From Rheinheimera sp. A13L (GTDB lineage Bacteria > Pseudomonadota > Gammaproteobacteria > Enterobacterales > Alteromonadaceae), in contig NZ_AFHI01000056.1 of assembly GCF_000217935.1 (NCBI RefSeq), positions 62,001-126,000 of the forward strand: a stretch of 64,000 bases of DNA, in the 5' to 3' direction. The notes beneath the pieces are model-generated. The model did no database searches. It saw nothing but the letters and a program-made list of their open reading frames with translations, and had not been told where the DNA came from. The position numbers were made by a program, and so were the translations under genes. Positions 59,070 through 64,000 of this stretch are shown here, one piece after another (position 1 is the stretch's first letter; each line of letters begins with the position of its first letter).

Positions 59070-60884
59070 TTATTTGAGTAGCACAGGTAACTGGCCCGCA
59101 GATTTAACTTTCCCCATTAAAAATCCAATCACCGCATCATAAGCCGGCCCTGAAAATGGCCGCTCTGCGGTTTGAGGTTTTTGGTTGTAGCTATAAGTCG
59201 CCAGTCGTAAGTCAGCACTGTTGGCGAAATCAGCCAGCTCGTATGGGGTACGTAAAGACACCATCACAGTTTTTTTGTCTGAAGCTTTAGCTTGTTGTAA
59301 TAGCTGCATTAACAAGGTCTTTTGCTCAGCCACTGTTAATTTCATCACAGGTAAAGCCTGCAAGTCGGCCAACACCCCCAGTTCAGCTGCGCTTTGGGCT
59401 GGCGAAATCAGCGAACCTAACACCAAATCGGCCTTGTCTATTTGCTGTATTGCCAGCTTTTGATCAAAAGAAGTTAAATCACTGCAGGTCACTGACTTAG
59501 GCTTTATCCCCCAGCCGCTTAACGCCTGCAACCAGCTTTGGCATTTGGTTTGATCAGGAGCAATCAGATGTAGTTTTAAAGCGGCCAAATTTAAGGGTAA
59601 CTGTAATTTATTAGTGCCCACCAGAGTCAGGCTTGCCTCTGCCAGTTCCCGCTCCAGTTGCAGATCATTCTCTAAACGTTTGGCGTCAGGTAACAGCTTC
59701 TGAGCCGGGCTGGCTTTGAGCTGCTGCCGCAACCTGGTAATGCGCTGTGCAGACTGCGCTATTTCAGCGCTGTTAAGCTGGCCTTGTTGTACAGCCAGCA
59801 CCACTTGATCAATCAGCTTTGTCAAAGCAGTTATATCAGCAGGAGTTTTCATTTCATAAGGCATCAGCGCTATATCAGCACCAGCAGCAAAAGTTTGGAT
59901 CACAGCCTCAGCGGGTGTAAAAAACTGACTGATGCCAGCCATATTCAGCGCATCTGTGATGATAATGCCATGAAAGCCCATATCGTCACGTAACAAGTCG
60001 GTCAGAATGGCACGGGATAAAGTAGCTGGTTTAATCAGAGCCTCACCGGTTTTGCTGATCAGACGGCTGTTATCCAGTGCCGGATACTGAATATGAGCCG
60101 TCATCACCATGGCTGGCTGATGCTGTTTAATCAGTTGGCGAAATGGATATAAATCAACAGCTTCTACTGTGGCTTTGTCATGTTCCACTAAAGGTAAACC
60201 TGTATGGCTATCGACATGGGTGTCGCCATGACCAGGAAAATGTTTGATGGTGCCTAAAACACCTGCCTGTTGCATAGCGTCGAGCATGGCGCCACCAGCT
60301 GCTGCTACTGCTTGTGGGTTATCGCCAAAAGAGCGGGCATTAATCACAGGGTTGGCTGGGTTGTTATTCACATCCAGACTAGGGGCGAAGTTTAAATTGA
60401 TGCCCACTGAGTTTAATTGCTGCGCTATGGCAGAGCCTACGCTGGCAGCATAACGGCTACCTGCGACAGGCAAAGTGGCTCCTATGGCCATATTGCCGGC
60501 AAAAGCGGGAAACTCTTGAGTCGGCAGGCGAGCCACACGGCCCCCTTCCTGGTCAATACCTATCAGCAAGGGCAGGCCATCGCTGCTGGCCCTTTGCAAA
60601 TCAGCAGTTAAACGACGAATTTGCTCTTTATCTTTTAAGTTATTAGCAAATAAAATCACCCCACCTAAATGCAACTGCTGTATAGCTTCGGCAAACTCTT
60701 TGGGTAACTCCGTCAAATCGGTTTTGCACTGTGCTGATGAACCTTGAGTACAAAAATGCCGTAAATCGATCATCAGTTTTTGCCCAATCTGACGGCGTAA
60801 TTCCTGCTGATCCATTGATGTTTGTGCCACACAACCTCCCGCATTTAACGTCACTACAGCCAGCAGCAGTGCATATTGTTTCAT
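59070..60884 (-). CDS. GH3-family beta-N-acetylhexosaminidase-like lipoprotein
   Basis: 604 residues. A signal peptide with a lipobox-like AGGC (Cys18) is followed by a GH3 catalytic barrel: LLIGIDQEGGRVARLP, NFAPSLDVNNNPANPVINARSFG, GTIKHFPGHGDTHVDSHTGLP (the NagZ His-Asp acid pair region) and IITDALNMAGI with the nucleophile Asp. A C-terminal alpha/beta domain (about 410-590) is absent from cytoplasmic NagZ. Larger size and export suggest a role in envelope peptidoglycan or chitin-oligomer trimming rather than NagZ recycling; that is inference. It is transcribed alone, divergent from the cyanophycinase gene. Confidence 0.88.
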   Translation of the reverse strand: MKQYALLLAVVTLNAGGCVAQTSMDQQELRRQIGQKLMIDLRHFCTQGSSAQCKTDLTELPKEFAEAIQQLHLGGVILFANNLKDKEQIRRLTADLQRASSDGLPLLIGIDQEGGRVARLPTQEFPAFAGNMAIGATLPVAGSRYAASVGSAIAQQLNSVGINLNFAPSLDVNNNPANPVINARSFGDNPQAVAAAGGAMLDAMQQAGVLGTIKHFPGHGDTHVDSHTGLPLVEHDKATVEAVDLYPFRQLIKQHQPAMVMTAHIQYPALDNSRLISKTGEALIKPATLSRAILTDLLRDDMGFHGIIITDALNMAGISQFFTPAEAVIQTFAAGADIALMPYEMKTPADITALTKLIDQVVLAVQQGQLNSAEIAQSAQRITRLRQQLKASPAQKLLPDAKRLENDLQLERELAEASLTLVGTNKLQLPLNLAALKLHLIAPDQTKCQSWLQALSGWGIKPKSVTCSDLTSFDQKLAIQQIDKADLVLGSLISPAQSAAELGVLADLQALPVMKLTVAEQKTLLMQLLQQAKASDKKTVMVSLRTPYELADFANSADLRLATYSYNQKPQTAERPFSGPAYDAVIGFLMGKVKSAGQLPVLLK

Positions 60885-61145
60885 CTTGTCACCACATTCT
60901 GAGTTTATCTGAGCACTATATCAGGGCAACACAAGCTCTGTAACCGCATCTGCTGTAATGGTTTTTGTTTGTTCGTTATTTAAGCTCTTATCCATCTTCA
61001 GCGCTTTGAGAGCATGCCAGCTTTTGTTATGCTCGGGTTGTTGTCATACAAAGATCAATAAAAAATCTGGCCAAAGATGCCGGATGTGACAACAGATGAA
61101 GCAGATAGATCAAAATCAATAAAGCAAAAATGGAGTCTGAACCTG

Positions 61146-62414
61146 ATGAAAAAAACTTACCTGCTGGCTCTTGGTCTGAGCCTTGGCAGCCCCTTTTTAT
61201 ACGCAAAAACTCAGCTTGCGGGCGAACTGATGATTGTTGGTGGAGCTTTAGCCAGTTCCAACAAGGCGGTGTACCAGCAGTTTATTCAGAGTGCTGGCGG
61301 AGTGGATAAAGCCAGAGTCGTGGTGATACCAGCAGCCAGCAGCCAGCCGGTAAAATATTTTCGCCAGTTCCAGCAGGATTTGGCTTTATACGGCGTACCT
61401 GAGCAGCAAGTGCAATTGTTGCCTATAGCGGTAAAAGATGACAAAAGCACAGCAGAAGATGAGTCTTTGTGGCGTAACAATGCTGCAGAACCCAAACTGG
61501 CCGCACAAGTGCAACAAGCCACAGCCGTCTGGTTTTTAGGTGGCGATCAAAATCATCTGGTGGATACCTTAAGAGCAGAAGGAAAAAACAGCCCTGTACT
61601 TGATGCGGTCTGGCAGCTCTATCAGCGCGGCGGCATTATCGGAGGCACCAGCGCAGGCGCCGCAATAATGAGTGAAGCTATGATTGCCTCAGGCTCGTCC
61701 TGGACAGCTTTAGCCAGAGCAATTGCAGAGCCTGATACACAAGTCGACGAAGCGGCGGATGAGCCCTTGCAATTACGCCGCGGTTTAGGTTTTTTCCCTG
61801 AAGGAGTGATTGATCAACACTTTGACCGCAGAGCCCGTTTTGGTCGTTTGATTGTCGCAGTGGCAGAACAAAAGTCTGGCTCTGCTATAGGTTATGGTGT
61901 AGATGAAGATTCAGCTTTGTTTTACCAGGCCAAAACCCGTCAATTTCAGGCCTTAGGTTCAGGCGGTGTCACTGTGATTGATTTACGTCAGGCTAAAAAA
62001 GTGACGAACCCGCTGGGGTTTCAAATGGAAAATATCCGCTTAAGTTATCTGCAAGGTGGCGATAAATACGATGTTCAAAGCCAGCAGCTGTTACCTCATC
62101 CGGCCAAAGTGACCACCACAGGCGCAGAGTACGGCCACAATCCACAGCCTGTGATGTCCGGCGTTTTTAGTGCCAATACCCGACTGAAAGACTTTATTAC
62201 TTTTGAACTGACCGATAACAAAGCGGCCAGCAAAGCCATTAGTTACCTGCATCAGGGCAATGGTCTGGTCTTTGGTTTAACCTTCAGCAAAGATGAAAAA
62301 ACCAAGGGGTACTGGCAATATCTGGATGGTTTAAAGGACAACAGCAGCGCCCATCAGGTCCGTTTAGATATAGTACCAGGCCGGATGCAAATTGATTTAA
62401 AACCACAAAGTTGA
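61146..62414 (+). CDS. Secreted cyanophycinase-like peptidase (S51 family)
   Basis: About 422 residues with a signal peptide (MKKTYLLALGLSLGSPFLYA), so it is exported. The S51 fold shows GELMIVGGALASSN, VVVIPAASSQPVKYF, VWFLGGDQNHLVDTLR and GGIIGGTSAGAAIMSEAMI, with the catalytic Ser in GTSAGA. The domain includes FFPEGVIDQHFDRRARFGRL. Cyanophycinases release beta-Asp-Arg dipeptides from cyanophycin; extracellular versions let heterotrophs feed on cyanobacterial reserves. The start ATG 61146 is set by the signal peptide and GGAG; an in-frame ATG at 61077 is rejected. It carries its own terminator. Confidence 0.87.
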   Translation: MKKTYLLALGLSLGSPFLYAKTQLAGELMIVGGALASSNKAVYQQFIQSAGGVDKARVVVIPAASSQPVKYFRQFQQDLALYGVPEQQVQLLPIAVKDDKSTAEDESLWRNNAAEPKLAAQVQQATAVWFLGGDQNHLVDTLRAEGKNSPVLDAVWQLYQRGGIIGGTSAGAAIMSEAMIASGSSWTALARAIAEPDTQVDEAADEPLQLRRGLGFFPEGVIDQHFDRRARFGRLIVAVAEQKSGSAIGYGVDEDSALFYQAKTRQFQALGSGGVTVIDLRQAKKVTNPLGFQMENIRLSYLQGGDKYDVQSQQLLPHPAKVTTTGAEYGHNPQPVMSGVFSANTRLKDFITFELTDNKAASKAISYLHQGNGLVFGLTFSKDEKTKGYWQYLDGLKDNSSAHQVRLDIVPGRMQIDLKPQS

Positions 62415-62428
62415 TGTGTAGAGATACA

Positions 62429-62463
62429 AAAAGCCGGAGATCTACAGAGATCCGGCTTTTTTC
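62429..62463 (+). terminator. Rho-independent terminator of the cyanophycinase gene
   Basis: AAAAGCCGGA (62429-62438) pairs with TCCGGCTTTT (62451-62460), followed by TTC, 14 bp after the stop. The A-run before the stem makes it possibly bidirectional. Confidence 0.82.
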
Positions 62464-62495
62464 TCGTTTAACCGCAGGAAAAAACCTATAAAAGG

Positions 62496-62526
62496 TTGCC
62501 TTGGTTGCAGCTTACCCAGTTATAAT
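62496..62526 (+). promoter_or_regulatory. Possible sigma-70 promoter
   Basis: A perfect -10 TATAAT (62521-62526) with TTGCCT (62496-62501) 19 bp upstream, 43 bp before the start of the small membrane protein gene. The spacer is slightly long. Confidence 0.38.
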
Positions 62527-62569
62527 CGCCACAGTCTTTTGTTGTTAAGCCGTAGTCGGGCAGGTTGTT

Positions 62570-63046
62570 ATGTATAAACCCACACCATTGTTAAGTTATT
62601 TTTGGGGTCTGTTTAGTGGTTTGATTGTCTCCGCTTTTTTGTTTAATTCTTTGACTCAAACTGAAGTTGCATCAGAACAAATCCCGGTCGAAGCAGAACA
62701 AAATACGCTAACGCCCGTCGCCACTTCAGTTGCCGATGCGCCAACACAAAGCCTGGCCAGCAGAGCAGAGTTATTGCTGAAGTACTACACCATTCGGGAT
62801 GGTGCTGAAGAAACCAACTTAGCGCCTTTGTTACAGAAAAATGGCCATCTGGAGATTTTCCGCCAGATGCTGCAACAAAGCACAGCTGACGTCAGCGATT
62901 TAATCCAGTCCACTCAATCTTTTACTGCAGCGCAGTTTTATGCTTCGCTGGTACGCATTAAGCAAAAAGACGAAGAGCAACAAGCCAAAGCCCAGTTGGA
63001 GCTATTAAAACCTGCCCCTGTAATACCTGCTGTCAGCAATCCATAA
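62570..63046 (+). CDS. Single-pass membrane protein, uncharacterised
   Basis: 158 residues: one N-terminal helix (about 8-27, LLSYFWGLFSGLIVSAFLF), a Glu/Thr/Ala-rich linker (about 30-60), then a helical domain (SRAELLLKYYTIRDGAEETNLAPLLQKNGHLEIFRQML ... TAAQFYASLVRIKQ) and a Pro/Ala tail. I recognise no family. It sits between two independent units, with a likely promoter upstream and 65 bp before the solute-binding gene, so co-transcription with the latter is possible. Confidence 0.7.
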   Translation: MYKPTPLLSYFWGLFSGLIVSAFLFNSLTQTEVASEQIPVEAEQNTLTPVATSVADAPTQSLASRAELLLKYYTIRDGAEETNLAPLLQKNGHLEIFRQMLQQSTADVSDLIQSTQSFTAAQFYASLVRIKQKDEEQQAKAQLELLKPAPVIPAVSNP

Positions 63047-63111
63047 ACTCAAGGCGTCTGCTCCATTTTTGACTATAGTCAGAGCATTGGCTGAAGTCTG
63101 GAGTCAGGCAG

Positions 63112-63864
63112 ATGAAGGTTCTGTGGTTGTGCTGTGTTTTGTTTTGCTTTGCAGTTTCTGCTGCTATGCCCTGTCCATTGTCGCTGCGTATGGCGTACAA
63201 CAACGACTGGTTGCCTTATGTCCAACTGACGGATGAAACAGTCACGGGTTCAGATATTGAGTTGGTGCGAAGCCTGATTCATACACTGGGCAGCTCATTA
63301 CAACTGGTTAGAATGTCAGAACAACGGGCACTGCAACAAATTCAACAAGGCGAACTGGATTTGGTGTTTGCCGCTTCCTACACAAAAGAACGTGCCGGTT
63401 ACGCCTATTTTTCGCTGCCTTATCGGGAAGAAAACATTACCGCAGTGCTGAGTAACAACTTAATAGCGCAACATCCTGAACTACAGAACAGTACCGACTT
63501 TTATCAACTTGCAGCTAAACGCTGGTCCGGTGCTGTCAATACTGCTGGCTACTACGGTGACGAATTTGAACACTTTAAACAAAACGAAGGCCAAAGCCGG
63601 TTGTTTCATGTGGCAGAAGAATTCAGGCGTTTACAAATGGTGGCTCAAGGTCGGGCTCAGTATTCGATAGTAGACCGCAATGTGGCTCACTATCATATCC
63701 GTCAGCACAAAAAACTGTCACAGCTCAGATTACTGCCTTTTTTATTACATAACAGCAGCATTCATTTGATGTTAAGTAAAAAAACCGTACCTGAAACTTG
63801 TGTAGAGCAGATGAACCTTTTGCTGAAAACCAAGTTTAAGAATCAGATTGCATCTGAGCAATAA
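63112..63864 (+). CDS. Periplasmic solute-binding protein, SBP_bac_3-like
   Basis: 250 residues with a signal peptide (LWLCCVLFCFAVSAAMP). The mature part follows the family-3 amino-acid-binding pattern: LRMAYNNDWLPYVQLTDETVTGSDIELVRSLIHTLG, MSEQRALQQIQQGELDLVFAASYTKERAGYAYFSLPY and QYSIVDRNVAHYHIRQ. No permease or ATPase gene is adjacent, which is common for orphan members in this bacterial group that may work with sensors. A GGAG site precedes the ATG. Its last 29 bases overlap the convergent DUF2959 gene. Confidence 0.85.
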   Translation: MKVLWLCCVLFCFAVSAAMPCPLSLRMAYNNDWLPYVQLTDETVTGSDIELVRSLIHTLGSSLQLVRMSEQRALQQIQQGELDLVFAASYTKERAGYAYFSLPYREENITAVLSNNLIAQHPELQNSTDFYQLAAKRWSGAVNTAGYYGDEFEHFKQNEGQSRLFHVAEEFRRLQMVAQGRAQYSIVDRNVAHYHIRQHKKLSQLRLLPFLLHNSSIHLMLSKKTVPETCVEQMNLLLKTKFKNQIASEQ

Positions 63865-64000
63865 ACTTATTCGAATCTGCAATTGCCTTGTTCATTGCAC
63901 TGATCAAACTGCTGACATCCTGCTGTAAACTAGCAAAATCAGTCTGGATAGAGCCAATAGCTTTGGCATTTAAGTTATGTTTTAAAAACAATACATTGTC
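63836..64000 (-). CDS. DUF2959 family protein, C-terminal fragment
   Basis: Only the last 54 codons are inside the window, ending at TAA (63836-63838 on the plus strand). They read DNVLFLKHNLNAKAIGSIQTD ... FIAQMQSDS, matching the helical C terminus of DUF2959 proteins (often predicted lipoproteins). The gene continues beyond the right edge. It converges with and overlaps the solute-binding protein gene by 29 bp. Confidence 0.8.
   Translation of the reverse strand, partial: DNVLFLKHNLNAKAIGSIQTDFASLQQDVSSLISAMNKAIADSNKFIAQMQSDS

Noticed and set aside
61077-61145. Longer cyanophycinase start
   Set aside because: The extra 23 charged residues would precede a normal signal peptide; the ATG at 61146 has a Shine-Dalgarno-like GGAG.
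1-64000. tRNA, rRNA, integrase, transposase or restriction-modification genes
   Set aside because: None could be recognised in the translations or by eye in the intergenic regions, so no genomic island or defence locus is claimed.

Overview
The window looks like chromosomal DNA of a free-living gammaproteobacterium, most probably Rheinheimera or a close relative (Alishewanella/Chromatiaceae group). This rests on the conserved order miaB - phoH-like - ybeY - corC - lnt, on the mix of TonB-dependent uptake, c-di-GMP signalling and secreted hydrolases, and on ERIC-like intergenic repeats. The genus is an inference; no rRNA, tRNA, phage, transposase or CRISPR was seen. Both edges cut through genes: a PAS (Aer-type) protein on the left and a DUF2959 protein on the right.

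Layout. 0-6.7 kb, mostly minus strand: rlmC, a dienelactone hydrolase, a SIMPL protein, a His-rich lipoprotein, then an operon of a degenerate GGDEF protein, an AraC regulator and a metallophosphoesterase lipoprotein. 6.8-11.6 kb: a TonB-dependent receptor and a two-domain beta-propeller phytase, divergent from that operon, with a strong Pho-box match between them. 11.8-22 kb: a response regulator, hopJ with a triplicated 3' end, an EF-hand-like protein, a MASE1/CHASE/PAS histidine kinase, a PHB-depolymerase-like secreted esterase, a VOC protein and a STAS/SpoIIE pair. 22-26.9 kb: Ada-AlkA, ogt, pirin, mtnN and a CbiB-like gene. 27-38.6 kb: a signalling block with two very large c-di-GMP proteins, a decayed CheW-like gene, and a histidine kinase/receiver/HPt/receiver set. 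38.9-44.7 kb: an EamA exporter and an adaptor/ATPase/two-permease ABC export operon. 44.8-48.4 kb: a lone DUF2971 gene followed by a hairpin array, leuE, and a PstS-like/porin pair. 48.7-54.2 kb: the miaB-to-lnt housekeeping cluster, interrupted by an ERIC-like repeat. 54.3-64 kb: PhoD, a membrane MCP, DUF6436, DoxX, ACT, a GH3 lipoprotein, cyanophycinase and a periplasmic solute-binding protein.

How the parts fit. One theme is scavenging of phosphorus and polymers: phytase with its receptor, PhoD, a phosphoesterase lipoprotein, a small PstS-like protein with a porin, PHB depolymerase, cyanophycinase and GH3. The other is environmental sensing through c-di-GMP and phosphorelay. The Pho box between the phytase operon and the degenerate-GGDEF operon is the best visible link between the two themes. 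Repeats (ERIC-like at 25.0, 39.7 and 50.1 kb; a 27-bp REP-like hairpin at 23.95 and 39.92 kb; the hairpin array at 45.7 kb) are the main non-coding structure. Family names come from reading the translations and motifs by eye; no search was run.
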